NCBI RefSeq assembly: GCF_004402405.1
Contig: NZ_SOFE01000022.1
Location: 159,342 to 223,341 of the forward strand
Direction: 5' to 3'
DNA: 64,000 bases
DNA from: Cryobacterium levicorallinum
GTDB taxonomy: Bacteria > Actinomycetota > Actinomycetes > Actinomycetales > Microbacteriaceae
Part shown: positions 9,057 through 17,317 of the stretch, in pieces
Numbering within the stretch: the stretch's first letter is position 1
How the letters are laid out: every line of letters begins with the position of its first letter
Made by a program: the position numbers and the translations under genes
The notes under the pieces: model-generated
What the model saw: only the letters and a program-made list of their open reading frames with translations
What the model was told of the DNA's origin: nothing
Databases searched by the model: none

Positions 9057-9057
9057 G

Positions 9058-9975
9058 ATGGCCTTTGCCGCATTCTCATCCACGACCGCGCCGTCCGCCG
9101 ATCCGGCCGCCAGGCGCCGCAGCCCGGTAGCCTTGTTTCTGCTGCTGCCGGGCATCCTCTATCTGGTGCTGTTCTTTCTCACCCCGCTGGTGTCGCTGCT
9201 GCTGACCTCGTTCCAGGCGCCGCGGGAGTTCGGTGATATTGGTCAGTACGATTACGCCTTCCGCTGGCAGAACTACGTCGAAGTGGTCACGACCTACTGG
9301 CCGCACATTGTGCGTTCGTTCAGTTACGCGCTCGCGGCGACGTTCTTCGCGCTTCTGATCAGCTACCCGCTGGCCTACTTCATCGGGGTCAAGGCGCGAA
9401 GATGGCCGCTGCTGCAGAGCCTCATGCTCGTTCTCGTGATCGCGCCGTTCTTTATCAGCTTTCTGCTGCGCACCCTGGCCTGGAAGCAGCTGTTCTCGGA
9501 CGAGTCCTTCGTGGTTCAGTCGCTCAAGGCCCTGTCGCTGCTGGCGCCGGAAGCGCACGTGACCGGCACCGCGTTCTCGGTGATCTTCGGTCTCACCTAC
9601 AACTTCATCCCGTTCATGACCCTGCCGCTCTACACGACCCTGGAGCGGCTTGACGTGCGCTACCTTGAGGCCGGCAGCGACCTGTACGCGAGCCCGTTCC
9701 ACGTGTTCCGCAAGGTCACCATCCCGCTGTCGATGCCCGGTATCGTCGCGGGCACGCTGCTCACCTTCATTCCGGCGGCGGGCGACTATATCAACGCCAG
9801 CCGGGACTTTCTCGGCGGTACCGGCACCCAGATGATGGGTAACGTGATCGAAGCCAACTTTCTGGTGCTGCAGAACTTTCCAGCCGCTGCGGCCCTGTCG
9901 ATCATTCTGATGACCGTGATCCTGGTGATCGTAAGCATCTACGTCAAACGATCCGGAACGGAGGAGCTGCTGTGA
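9058..9975 (+). CDS. potB: Polyamine ABC transporter permease (PotB type)
   Basis: A 305-residue integral membrane protein with about six helices; the first is VALFLLLPGILYLVLFFL. The EAGSDLYASPFHVFRKVTIP segment is the EAA loop that docks on the ATPase. The start is the ATG just after the potA stop, with GAGGAGG as ribosome-binding site; reading the frame further upstream would run inside potA and add no conserved sequence. It pairs with the second permease, which starts inside its stop codon. Confidence 0.93.
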   Translation: MAFAAFSSTTAPSADPAARRRSPVALFLLLPGILYLVLFFLTPLVSLLLTSFQAPREFGDIGQYDYAFRWQNYVEVVTTYWPHIVRSFSYALAATFFALLISYPLAYFIGVKARRWPLLQSLMLVLVIAPFFISFLLRTLAWKQLFSDESFVVQSLKALSLLAPEAHVTGTAFSVIFGLTYNFIPFMTLPLYTTLERLDVRYLEAGSDLYASPFHVFRKVTIPLSMPGIVAGTLLTFIPAAGDYINASRDFLGGTGTQMMGNVIEANFLVLQNFPAAAALSIILMTVILVIVSIYVKRSGTEELL

Positions 9976-10778
9976 AAGTCTCCCTCGGCAAATGGTTGCT
10001 GCCCGTTTACAGCGCCCTGGCTCTGCTGTTCCTGATGATTCCGATCGGGTACACCTTCGTCTATTCCTTCAACGACTCGCTCAAGTCGAACATCACCTGG
10101 CAAGGCTTCACCTTCGACAAGTGGCTGAACGTCTGCAATGTGCAGAACGGAGCCGTCTGCCAGGCCTTCGGCAATAGCCTGTTCATCGGGGCTATCGCCA
10201 CCATCGTTGCGACCACGCTCGGCACCATGATCGCGATCGCCATCGTGCGCTACCGGTTCAAGTTTCGATCCCAGACCAGCTTGCTGCTGTTTCTGCCGAT
10301 GGCGACCCCGGAGGTCGTGCTCGGTGCCGGACTGGCCGCACAGTTCTTGTCGGTCGGGGTGCCGAAGGACATGCTGACGATCATTCTCGCGCACACCATG
10401 TTCTGCATCAGTTTCGTGGTGGTCACGGTCAAGGCCCGGGTTGCGAGCCTCGACCCGGCGCTCGAAGAGGCCGGTCGCGACCTCTACGGTTCGGCCGCGC
10501 AGGTGTTCGCCCGCATCACCTTTCCGCTGCTGCTGCCGGGTATTCTCGCGGCCGCTCTGCTGTCGTTCGCCCTGTCCTTCGATGACTTCATCATCACGAA
10601 CTTCAACTCCGGCGCGGTGTCGACCTTTCCGAAATACATCTACATTTCGGCGGCCCGCGGCATCCCGGCTGAGGCCAACGTGCTCGCCTCGGCCGTGTTC
10701 ATCATTGCCATCGTCGTGGTCGTGACGGTGCAGGTGACGGGAGCGGCCAAGGCGCGGCGCCTGGCCAGGCCCAGCTAG
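9972..10778 (+). CDS. potC: Polyamine ABC transporter permease (PotC type)
   Basis: A 268-residue membrane protein with about six helices and an EAA loop (LEEAGRDLYGSAAQVFARIT). FALSFDDFIITNF is the strongly conserved PotC signature. The GTG start overlaps the potB stop (GTGA). It closes the transporter operon. Its TAG stop shares the CTAG tetramer with the stop of the convergent glpD remnant, which shows that one deletion endpoint in the neighbouring scar lies directly at the end of this gene. Confidence 0.93.
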   Translation: MKVSLGKWLLPVYSALALLFLMIPIGYTFVYSFNDSLKSNITWQGFTFDKWLNVCNVQNGAVCQAFGNSLFIGAIATIVATTLGTMIAIAIVRYRFKFRSQTSLLLFLPMATPEVVLGAGLAAQFLSVGVPKDMLTIILAHTMFCISFVVVTVKARVASLDPALEEAGRDLYGSAAQVFARITFPLLLPGILAAALLSFALSFDDFIITNFNSGAVSTFPKYIYISAARGIPAEANVLASAVFIIAIVVVVTVQVTGAAKARRLARPS

Positions 10779-11280
10779 TCGCGAGGGCGCAGGCCTTGGC
10801 GGTGGAGCTCCGGCGCCAGCTCGAGCGCCTCGGCCGGGGACAGCCGGCGCGGTGCGGGCAGCGCGCCGCGCGGCGTGTGCGCTCCCACTCGGAGTGCATC
10901 ACCCAGTCGCAGGCCGACCGCCCCGATGGCACCCTGCTCCGGCGCTACCATCGGGCCGAGCGGTAACACCATCGGGAGTGGATGCACCGAGTGCGGCGCC
11001 GTGCGGGTCAGCAGGATGCCGCGTTCGACGGCGCATTCCCTGGCCACCCGGAGCTGGCCGTTGGCGAGGTAGCGCAGCCCCCTGTGCTCCAGCTTGGAAC
11101 TCCACCGTGACGTGCCGAAGGCCAGGTCGTGCGCGTCGACGGCCACGACGGTGAGCCCACGCGTCGCCGCATCGAGGGCCACCCCGGCCCCGGTGACGCC
11201 GAGGCCGACGACGAGCAGGTCGATGACCCGGCCGTCAGCCGCTTCGGCCAGTTCGCGCTCGCGGCCGGAATCCCTGCGGG
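10775..11280 (-). pseudogene. glpD: Glycerol-3-phosphate dehydrogenase remnant (N-terminal part only)
   Basis: About 168 codons in one frame. They include the FAD-binding motif LLVVGLGVTGAGVALDAA, then FGTSRWSSKLEHRGLRYLA and PRRLSPAEALELAPEL, which correspond to the first third of FAD-dependent glycerol-3-phosphate dehydrogenase (about 550 residues in full). The remaining two thirds are absent and the reading frame ends at the potC stop. Conserved SSKLVHGGLRYL has become SSKLEHRGLRYL, a sign of decay. At the 5' end the sequence passes directly into a flavoprotein fragment on the other strand. This is a deletion product rather than a working enzyme; the first in-frame GTG would give a 135-residue peptide. 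Confidence 0.8.
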
Positions 11281-11565
11281 GTGCGCCTGCCGGGCAGCGA
11301 TCTGCGCGGAGGTTTCCTCCCAGCTCTGCTCGACATCGTCGGCGCCAGCAACGTGACGATCGATGCTGAGGCTCGGGTATGGAACACCGGCGGCAAGTCC
11401 ACCCCCGATCTGATTCGGCTGCGCTCCGGAGACGGGCACGCTGCCCCGGACGCCATCGTGACTGCGGGCAGTCACGAGCAGGTGGTCGAGATCATCACGC
11501 TGTGCTCGCAGCATCGAATAGTCCTGGTTCCGTTCGGCGGCGGCAGCTCGGTGGTCGGCGGCCTG
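11281..11565 (+). pseudogene. FAD-binding oxidase remnant (alkyl-DHAP synthase-like)
   Basis: About 95 codons resembling part of the FAD-linked oxidase domain of alkyldihydroxyacetonephosphate-synthase-like flavoproteins: DAEARVWNTGGKSTPDLIRL, then APDAIVTAGSHEQVVEI, then VPFGGGSSVVGGL, the FAD pyrophosphate-binding loop. The first forty or so residues expected in the family and everything after the loop are missing. On the left the sequence joins the glpD remnant, on the right a diacylglycerol-kinase remnant in the same frame. In M. tuberculosis the related genes Rv2249c-Rv2252 (glpD1, TetR, flavoprotein, lipid kinase) sit side by side, so this is probably what remains of such a cluster. Confidence 0.72.
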
Positions 11566-11685
11566 GGCGTGGTCCCGGTCGGTCGGGGCAATGACTTTGC
11601 GTGTCAGCTGGGGATCCCCGGCGACGTCGGGCCGGGCGCCCTCAACGTGATTGCGCCCGACCGTTCCGAACCCGGTCAGACGTAG
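11566..11685 (+). pseudogene. Diacylglycerol kinase-like remnant
   Basis: Forty codons fused in frame to the flavoprotein remnant. GVVPVGRGNDFACQLGIP matches the conserved GTGNDFAR-type loop of the DAGK catalytic domain (YegS/DgkB family), with the usual Arg replaced by Cys. The N-terminal and C-terminal parts of the kinase are absent. The reading frame ends ten bases inside the convergent asparaginase gene. It cannot be an active kinase. The match is short but the loop is distinctive. Confidence 0.65.
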
Positions 11686-12671
11686 CTGGCGCGAATTTCC
11701 CCGACCGGCCGGCCACCGCCGGTCACGGTGAGTCCGAGCTCGGGCAGTAACTCATCTACATCCGCTCGTTTGATGGCACCGGAGTCGGCGAGCAGACCTA
11801 CGGCGACGGCCGCTGCGGCGCGCAGGTTACCGTCCAGAATCTTCAGCGCCACGGTGGTGCCGTTTTCGGCGGCGGCCACCATGATGCCCTCGGCACCGCC
11901 CTTCACGAACAGGCCGAGCCGGTCGATGACGATGCTGTCGGAGTGCCCGGGGCCGGCCACGACCCACCCGTTGGCACGCACCGCTTCGGCCAGAAAACCG
12001 GCCTCACGGTAGATCGCAAACGGCGAGTTGGACTTGCTCGTGGCGATGCGGGCGATGCCGCGGGCCAGGCCGGTAAGCGAAATGGCGTGCACGGGCGCGC
12101 CGCAGCCATCAATGCCCGAGACCAGCGGACGTTCGCCGGTGAACCGTTCGAGCACGTCGAGAATGCGTTTTTGCAGCGGATGTTCCGGCTGCAGATAACC
12201 CTCGATCGCCCAGCCGTTCTGCTGGCAGGCGACGAGCATCGCCGCGTGCTTGCCCGAGCATTCCATGTATACCGGAGCCTTGCCGGCTCCGAGTCGCACC
12301 AGGGCGTCCCGCGCGGCGGAGTCGATCGGCCAGGCGGCCGGGCAGGCGAGCGCCGTTTCGGGTACTCCGGCCCGGCTGAGCAGCCCGCGCACCAGTGCGA
12401 CGTGTTCTGGCGTACCGATGTGACTCGCGGTCGCGATCGCAGCATCCGCTCCCCGCAGGGCGACACCGCTCGCCATGACCGCGACAGCCTGAAACGGTTT
12501 CATCGCCGAGCGCGGAAAGACCGGGCTGGTGACATCGCCGAGGGCACGCAGCACCTCACCGTTGGTACCGAGCACGATCGCCGAACCGGCGTGCCTGGAT
12601 TCGACGAACCCGCTGCGTTCGACGACGGCGAGTTCGACGGAATCGTTGACCGTGAAGGTTTCAGTGGTCAC
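11676..12671 (-). CDS. L-asparaginase II family protein
   Basis: A 331-residue protein of the actinobacterial/rhizobial asparaginase II family (PF06089 type), unrelated to the E. coli AnsA/AnsB fold family. It hydrolyses L-asparagine to aspartate and ammonium. Recognisable segments are VFPRSAMKPFQAV, CSGKHAAMLVACQQNGW, GIDGCGAPVHAISL and GGGRPVGEIRASYV at the end. The GTG start lies one base after the stop of the upstream gabT; an ATG 21 bases earlier inside gabT is also in frame. It forms an operon with gabT, consistent with shared amino-acid nitrogen catabolism. Confidence 0.9.
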   Translation of the reverse strand: MTTETFTVNDSVELAVVERSGFVESRHAGSAIVLGTNGEVLRALGDVTSPVFPRSAMKPFQAVAVMASGVALRGADAAIATASHIGTPEHVALVRGLLSRAGVPETALACPAAWPIDSAARDALVRLGAGKAPVYMECSGKHAAMLVACQQNGWAIEGYLQPEHPLQKRILDVLERFTGERPLVSGIDGCGAPVHAISLTGLARGIARIATSKSNSPFAIYREAGFLAEAVRANGWVVAGPGHSDSIVIDRLGLFVKGGAEGIMVAAAENGTTVALKILDGNLRAAAAVAVGLLADSGAIKRADVDELLPELGLTVTGGGRPVGEIRASYV

Positions 12672-12672
12672 G

Positions 12673-14040
12673 TTAGAGTGCGGCGATCGCATCGTCGATC
12701 ACCGAGAGGGCGTCGATGATGAGAGCATCGGACAGCGCGAGGCTCGGCAGGAACCGCAGTACGTTGCCGTAGGTTCCGGCTGTGAGCAGCAGCACGCCGT
12801 GCTGGCTCGCGTAGGCGGAGATGGCGGTCACCGCAGCGGCGTTCGGGACCTTCGTCGTGTCGCCGGTACCGGGCTGCACGAGTTCGATCGCCATCATGGC
12901 GCCGCGACCGCGGATCTCGCCGATGATGTCGTACTTGTTCTTCAGTGCGGTCAGGCCAGCGGTGAGGGACTTTTCGATGCGCTGCGCTTCGGCCAGCAGG
13001 TTGTTGGCCTCGATCGCGTCGAACACGGCGATCGCCGCAGCACAGGAGACGGGGTTGCCGCCGAAGGTGCCGCCGAGCCCGCCGGGCTGGGAGGCGTCCA
13101 TGATGTCGGCGCGGCCGGTGACGGCGGCGAGCGGAAAGCCGCCGGCGATGCCCTTGGCGGTGAGCACGAGGTCGGGGATCCAGCCGAAGTGCTCGCTCGC
13201 GTAGTACTTGCCGGAGCGGGCCATGCCGCTCTGAATTTCATCGGCGATCATTACGACACCGTTGGCGGTGCACCAGTTCTGGAGCGCGGGCAGGTAGCCG
13301 TCCGCTGGCACCATGAAACCGCCCTCGCCCTGAATGGGTTCGACGACCAGGCAGGCCAGATCGGATGCCCCGATCACCTTGTCGAGGTAGGCGATGGTGC
13401 GAGCAGCCGCTTCAGCGCCGGACAGACCGTCGTGATACGGGTAGGAGCTCGGGGCGTGGTAGACGTCGCTGGCGAGCGGGCCGTAGCCGGTGGCGTACGG
13501 CATGGCCTTGTAATTCATGGCCATGGTCAGCACGGTGCGGCCGTGGTAGGCGTGGTCGAGCACCGCGACGGCACGACGGCCGGTGTACTTGCGGGCGATC
13601 TTCACGCCGTTCTCAACGGCTTCCGCGCCGGAGTTGATGAGCACGCTCTTCTTGGCGAAGTCACCGGGAGTGTGCTCGGCGAGCAGCTCGGCGACGCGAA
13701 CGTACTCTTCGTACGGCGTGACGGTGAACAGGGTATGGATGAAGTCTTGGGACTGTTCGACGGCGGCCGCGACGACACTGGTCTCGGTGTGGCCGATCGT
13801 GGTCACACCGATGCCGGCACCGAGGTCGATGAACTGGTTGCCGTCCACGTCGACCAGAATCGCGCCGTTGGCCTTGGCAATGTAGACGGGCAGCATGGAA
13901 CTGACCCCGTCGGAGACGACCGCCCGACGCCGCTCATGCAACGCCGCCGAGATCGGACCGGGGATGGCCGTGACGATCTTTCGTTCTTGCGTGACAGAGT
14001 ACGCGGTGGCGGTGGCAGAGTTTGTGAGGGTGTCAGTCAT
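12673..14040 (-). CDS. gabT: 4-aminobutyrate-2-oxoglutarate transaminase (copy 1)
   Basis: A 455-residue class III PLP aminotransferase that converts GABA to succinate semialdehyde. The PLP lysine is Lys296 in LTAKGIAGGFPLAAVTGRAD, and ADEIQSGMARSGK carries the Asp that binds the pyridine nitrogen. The ATG was chosen because a GGGGAATC ribosome-binding site lies just upstream and the homologue at 17454 begins with the same sequence (YSV-Q-RK-VTA-PGP). Polyamines imported by the nearby transporter could feed GABA to this enzyme, but the intermediate putrescine-degradation genes are not in the window. Transcribed with the asparaginase gene. Confidence 0.93.
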   Translation of the reverse strand: MTDTLTNSATATAYSVTQERKIVTAIPGPISAALHERRRAVVSDGVSSMLPVYIAKANGAILVDVDGNQFIDLGAGIGVTTIGHTETSVVAAAVEQSQDFIHTLFTVTPYEEYVRVAELLAEHTPGDFAKKSVLINSGAEAVENGVKIARKYTGRRAVAVLDHAYHGRTVLTMAMNYKAMPYATGYGPLASDVYHAPSSYPYHDGLSGAEAAARTIAYLDKVIGASDLACLVVEPIQGEGGFMVPADGYLPALQNWCTANGVVMIADEIQSGMARSGKYYASEHFGWIPDLVLTAKGIAGGFPLAAVTGRADIMDASQPGGLGGTFGGNPVSCAAAIAVFDAIEANNLLAEAQRIEKSLTAGLTALKNKYDIIGEIRGRGAMMAIELVQPGTGDTTKVPNAAAVTAISAYASQHGVLLLTAGTYGNVLRFLPSLALSDALIIDALSVIDDAIAAL

Positions 14041-14133
14041 GATTCCCCTACTGTACCTAATAGTGCTGTACCGACCATGGGCGCGGTGTTCCTGAGTTCG
14101 CCTGCAAGAATCTTTGAGAGCAAGGGGAGAAGC

Positions 14134-14613
14134 ATGAACGGAGTGCACGAATATGCGGTGCGGGTTGAGTGGACCGGCAATCGCGGCACCGGAACCAGCC
14201 ACTACAAGGCCTATGGACGTGACCATCTGATTTCACCGGCCGGTCGGGCATCCGCTGAGAAGGTGCCGATTCTGGGCTCGTCCGACTCGACCTTTCACGG
14301 TGACAACGACCGGTGGAATCCGGAGGAGCTGCTGCTCGCGGCGCTCAGCCAGTGCCACCTCTTGTCGTATCTGCACGTGGCGGTCCGCAATGGAATCACG
14401 GTGACGGCGTATACGGATGCCCCGGTCGGCACCATGGAACAGGTGGCCGGCGGCGGCCACTTCACGGCGGTCACCCTGCGGCCCCGCGTGACTATTACCG
14501 ACCCCGAACAGGTTGAGTTCGCGCAGTCGCTGCACGCCGAGGCCGCCCTCGAATGCTTCATCGCGGCGTCGGTGAACTTTCCGGTTGGGCACGAGCCGGT
14601 CACGGTCGCCTGA
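14134..14613 (+). CDS. OsmC family protein
   Basis: A 159-residue OsmC/Ohr-fold protein, a family of thiol-dependent hydroperoxide reductases. NPEELLLAALSQCHLLSYLH holds the first redox cysteine, and AALECFIAASVNFPVGHE holds the second (LECFIAAS replaces the usual C-P-VS-A). The ATG follows AAGGGGAGAAGC, a strong ribosome-binding site. It is divergent from gabT across about 90 bases and stands alone. It is of the general OsmC subgroup rather than Ohr. Its substrate is unknown. Confidence 0.9.
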   Translation: MNGVHEYAVRVEWTGNRGTGTSHYKAYGRDHLISPAGRASAEKVPILGSSDSTFHGDNDRWNPEELLLAALSQCHLLSYLHVAVRNGITVTAYTDAPVGTMEQVAGGGHFTAVTLRPRVTITDPEQVEFAQSLHAEAALECFIAASVNFPVGHEPVTVA

Positions 14614-14627
14614 CGCGTAGTGCGTCG

Positions 14628-14748
14628 CCGAGCCGTGAGTTTGAGGCGATTTCAGCGCTGAAATGGCCTCAAACTCACGGCTCGGTGGTTGAAACTCACG
14701 GCTCGGTGGTTGAAACTCACGGCTCGGTGGTTGAAACTCACGGCTCGG
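14628..14748. repeat. Palindrome plus tandem 21-bp intergenic repeat array
   Basis: Two 29-bp arms (14628-14656 and 14657-14685) form an inverted repeat without a spacer and with one mismatch, centred on AGC/GCT. Three perfect tandem 21-bp copies follow (14686-14706, 14707-14727, 14728-14748), each ending GAAACTCACGGCTCGG, which is the right-arm terminus. The core CCGAGCCGTGAGTTTGAG is shared with a second locus at 17318-17427. It lies between the OsmC gene and the second PadR operon and may fold as RNA or cruciform. No coding function is apparent. Confidence 0.92.
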
Positions 14749-14850
14749 CCGGGGACCAAGATTCTGCATGGCACGGTACAGCGGTTTGCGTAGTAGTGTG
14801 GGATCCGTTGAAGGCCTGCGTGTGCGCCCCGACCGATGAAGGAGATACCG

Positions 14851-15210
14851 ATGGATACCACCCAACTACTGAAGGGGGTGCTCGATATGGCCGTCCTGGC
14901 CGTGATCGTCGACGACGACGGCTACGGCTATGACATTGTGCGTCGGTTGCGCGCCGCCGGACTCGATGAGGTCGGTGACGCGTCGGTCTACGGCACCCTG
15001 CGCCGGCTGTACAGCGCCGGGGCGCTGTCGAGCTATGTCGTGCCGTCGGACGGCGGGCCGCACCGCAAGTACTACGGAATGAACGCGAACGGCCGGGCCA
15101 TGCTCGCCGAACAGCGCTCGAACTGGACCCACTTCGCAAATACCCTCACCCAGTTGCTCGAGAAGCCGAAACCCACCGCCCACCTACGCCCGATCGGTGA
15201 CAACACATGA
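14851..15210 (+). CDS. PadR family transcriptional regulator (second copy)
   Basis: A 119-residue winged-helix regulator. LLKGVLDMAVLAVIVDDDGY and GYDIVRRLRAAGLDEVGDAS are the PadR helices, SVYGTLRRLYSAGALSS the recognition helix region, and HRKYYGMNANG the wing. The ATG is supported by AAGGAGA seven bases upstream; an earlier ATG would contain the ribosome-binding site itself. A single GTAGTAG half-site at 14790-14796 resembles the operator half of the first PadR gene, but I see no clear partner half. The stop overlaps the next start (ATGA). Confidence 0.9.
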   Translation: MDTTQLLKGVLDMAVLAVIVDDDGYGYDIVRRLRAAGLDEVGDASVYGTLRRLYSAGALSSYVVPSDGGPHRKYYGMNANGRAMLAEQRSNWTHFANTLTQLLEKPKPTAHLRPIGDNT

Positions 15211-16340
15211 GCGAAACAATTACGACTCCCCAGTCCATTCGTGAGTTCGCCGCGGCCGTGCGATCGGCACTGAGCGACCTGCCGGCCGACGATGTCGATG
15301 ACCTCACCGACGGCCTCGAGGCCGACCTCACGGAGCAGGCCGCCGACGTCGATGCCGGCGATGCGGCTGCGCCCAACGTCGATCTCGGCGATCCGGTCGC
15401 CTATGCCGACGAGTTGCGCGGCGCTGCCGGGCTTCCGGTGCGGGGCACGACGCCCGAAGTCCGGGTGCCGCGGCTTGGCCGGCTGCGCATCAGGATCGGT
15501 GAGGCGCGGGCTCGCGCGGCGCGGCGCATCTGCTCGAGTATCGCCGGTGCGGCGCTGCTCGACTTTCTGCTGGTGTTGCGCCCCGTGTGGTGGGTGCTGC
15601 GCGGCTGGGTTGTTTATGCGGTCGTCGCAGTCCTCGCAGGCGGCGGGATCAGCACGGTGCCGACCGACCCGCTGCGGTGGGTCGTGCTCGCGGCTTTCGT
15701 GATTCTGAGTGTGCAGTGGGGTCGTGGCCGGTGGCTGCCTTGGCGCTGGCTTCCACGTTTTCGTACCCTGGTCAGCGTGTGCGCGGTTCTCGTTCTGCCG
15801 ATCGTGCTGTTGGCCACGGCGCACAATGCCGGAGCGCAGAACAGTGCGTACGTGGACTACAACCCGGCGCCAACGCCGGGACTGATGCAGAACGGCCAGG
15901 GAGTGACCAACGTGTTCGCCTATGACGCCGACGGCCAGCCGCTCACCGACGTGCAGTTGTTCGACCAGGACGGCCGCGCGCTCAACGTGGTCAACGACCC
16001 GGTCAATACCAACTACCTGACCCAGTTTGATGCCGCCGGCGACAAGGATATGGTCATGCCGAGCCTGCTGGTGCCGGGCGGCGGCGGCTGGAATGTGTTC
16101 CCGCTGCGGCTGGTGACCTCCGACGATGTCGACTACACCTACGACCATCTCGGGCAGGCCTACCAAGCGGATGCCGCGCCCGCGCCGTTCCCGTTCGCCC
16201 AGGTGCGGCCGCTGGTCGAGCTTCCGGCGGTGGAAGAGTCGTCGTCCACGCCGGCACCCGCGTTATCGCCGGAACCGTCAGCCGCGCCCACGCTGTCGCC
16301 GGGACCGACGGCATCCGCTGCGCCGACGGCCGAACAATGA
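15207..16340 (+). CDS. HAAS-like domain membrane protein coupled to second PadR
   Basis: A 377-residue protein. Its N-terminal helical region (VRSALSDLPADDVDDLTDGL, then LGDPVAYADELRGAAGL) is of the HAAS type found beside PadR genes. Hydrophobic segments at about 120-150, 155-170 and 185-205 should span the membrane. An extracytoplasmic beta-rich part follows (about 210-340, with YVDYNPAPTPGLMQNG), and the tail is Pro/Ser/Ala-rich. It is longer than the partner of the first PadR gene, so the two modules share only the N-terminal domain type. Function unknown; coupling to PadR is direct from the ATGA overlap. Confidence 0.72.
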   Translation: MSETITTPQSIREFAAAVRSALSDLPADDVDDLTDGLEADLTEQAADVDAGDAAAPNVDLGDPVAYADELRGAAGLPVRGTTPEVRVPRLGRLRIRIGEARARAARRICSSIAGAALLDFLLVLRPVWWVLRGWVVYAVVAVLAGGGISTVPTDPLRWVVLAAFVILSVQWGRGRWLPWRWLPRFRTLVSVCAVLVLPIVLLATAHNAGAQNSAYVDYNPAPTPGLMQNGQGVTNVFAYDADGQPLTDVQLFDQDGRALNVVNDPVNTNYLTQFDAAGDKDMVMPSLLVPGGGGWNVFPLRLVTSDDVDYTYDHLGQAYQADAAPAPFPFAQVRPLVELPAVEESSSTPAPALSPEPSAAPTLSPGPTASAAPTAEQ

Positions 16341-16496
16341 TGCGCCGGTCCGAGGTACAGACCGTCATCAGCCCGTCGGCCGTCGACCTGCCGCCCACCC
16401 AGTCCGTTGACATAACTGCGTGGGCCGCCACGGGCGAATAGGCGCGAACCTCGACCTGACAGGATGGCACGGGTTAGGGTGGCACGAGGGGGAACC

Positions 16497-17294
16497 ATGA
16501 GTCGACACGCCGCCCACGGGGCGCACAGCTGCACAGTTGCGCGAGCGCGATGGCTCGTCACGGGTGCAGCGATGATGGTGGTGGCTCTTGCCCTCATGGG
16601 CTGCGGTACCGCCGGCGAGCGCGTGGCCGGCACGGCGGTCAACCAGGTTGCTGACGCACTCACCGACCAACTGGACTCGCCGGTGTCGCGGGTGCGCGAT
16701 GCGGAGTGGTTCGCGGCAACCTACATCCCAGACCTGAACTCGTCTGGCCGCGGTTCCACGGTCTACGCGGACACACTGGCGTGGAGTGGAAACTCACGGG
16801 ACGACGCCGGCGCCCGCATCGAGGTTCGCATCCGGGTCGACGTTGAGGCTGAGACTGGCTATTTCGGATCCGGCCACGAGTCTGCAAGTTCCACGAAGTG
16901 CTTCCGCTATGAGGTCTTTGTCCGGCCGAACCCGGTACTCCGCCATGGCATCGCCTGTCCGAACGACCCGGAGATCATGATGCCCTCTGCGGTGCCGTTC
17001 CCTACTCTGCCCGACAACGCCGAGGACGTTCTCGCCGCGGTTCTCGCCGCAGCATCACCCACCAGCCTGGACGGAGACCTGCGCGCCGCCTTCCCGCAGG
17101 ACTTCGTGACGGTTGACACGGATACCGTCGATGGCGATCTCCTGGCTGCCGTCGGTGTTTCGGCGGAGCGCGAGTGCATCGTGGGAGGGCGCGGTGCCGA
17201 TGGTGTGGTGGAGTTCTGGGGCTACGATCCCACCTGGATCGAGCCCGGCGAACTGGGCTGTACGACGCGCATTGTGACGAGCCCGCCCCTGTAG
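16497..17294 (+). CDS. Hypothetical lipoprotein
   Basis: A 265-residue protein with a positively charged N terminus, a hydrophobic segment (LVTGAAMMVVALALMGC) and a lipobox-like LMGC. The mature part has two CxxxxC-like cysteine pairs and no family I recognise. GAGGGGGAACC before the ATG is a strong ribosome-binding site. Within the gene, 16789-16800 reads GGAAACTCACGG, the core of the intergenic repeat that flanks this region, which may be chance. It follows the second PadR-HAAS pair after about 155 bases without a convincing gene. Confidence 0.7.
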   Translation: MSRHAAHGAHSCTVARARWLVTGAAMMVVALALMGCGTAGERVAGTAVNQVADALTDQLDSPVSRVRDAEWFAATYIPDLNSSGRGSTVYADTLAWSGNSRDDAGARIEVRIRVDVEAETGYFGSGHESASSTKCFRYEVFVRPNPVLRHGIACPNDPEIMMPSAVPFPTLPDNAEDVLAAVLAAASPTSLDGDLRAAFPQDFVTVDTDTVDGDLLAAVGVSAERECIVGGRGADGVVEFWGYDPTWIEPGELGCTTRIVTSPPL

Positions 17295-17317
17295 TCGTCC
17301 CAAGCGTCAGGGAGCCG

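Noticed and set aside
6643..10778. Transporter considered as iron or sulfate importer
   Set aside because: The binding protein and FALSFDDFIITNF permease signature fit polyamine (PotD/PotC) transporters better.
12529..14133. Long plus-strand open frame running into the OsmC gene
   Set aside because: The part before 14134 is antisense to gabT; OsmC homology begins only at the ATG with a good ribosome-binding site.
14686..14748. Tandem 21-bp units considered as a CRISPR array
   Set aside because: No spacers separate the units and no cas genes are nearby.
16337..16441. A 34-codon frame overlapping the stop of the second HAAS-like gene (ATGA)
   Set aside because: Coupled position is suggestive, but there is no family, no hydrophobic segment and the length is within chance.
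16789..16800. GGAAACTCACGG inside the lipoprotein gene as a further repeat copy
   Set aside because: Only the core matches, flanks do not, and it is inside an open coding frame; chance is likely.
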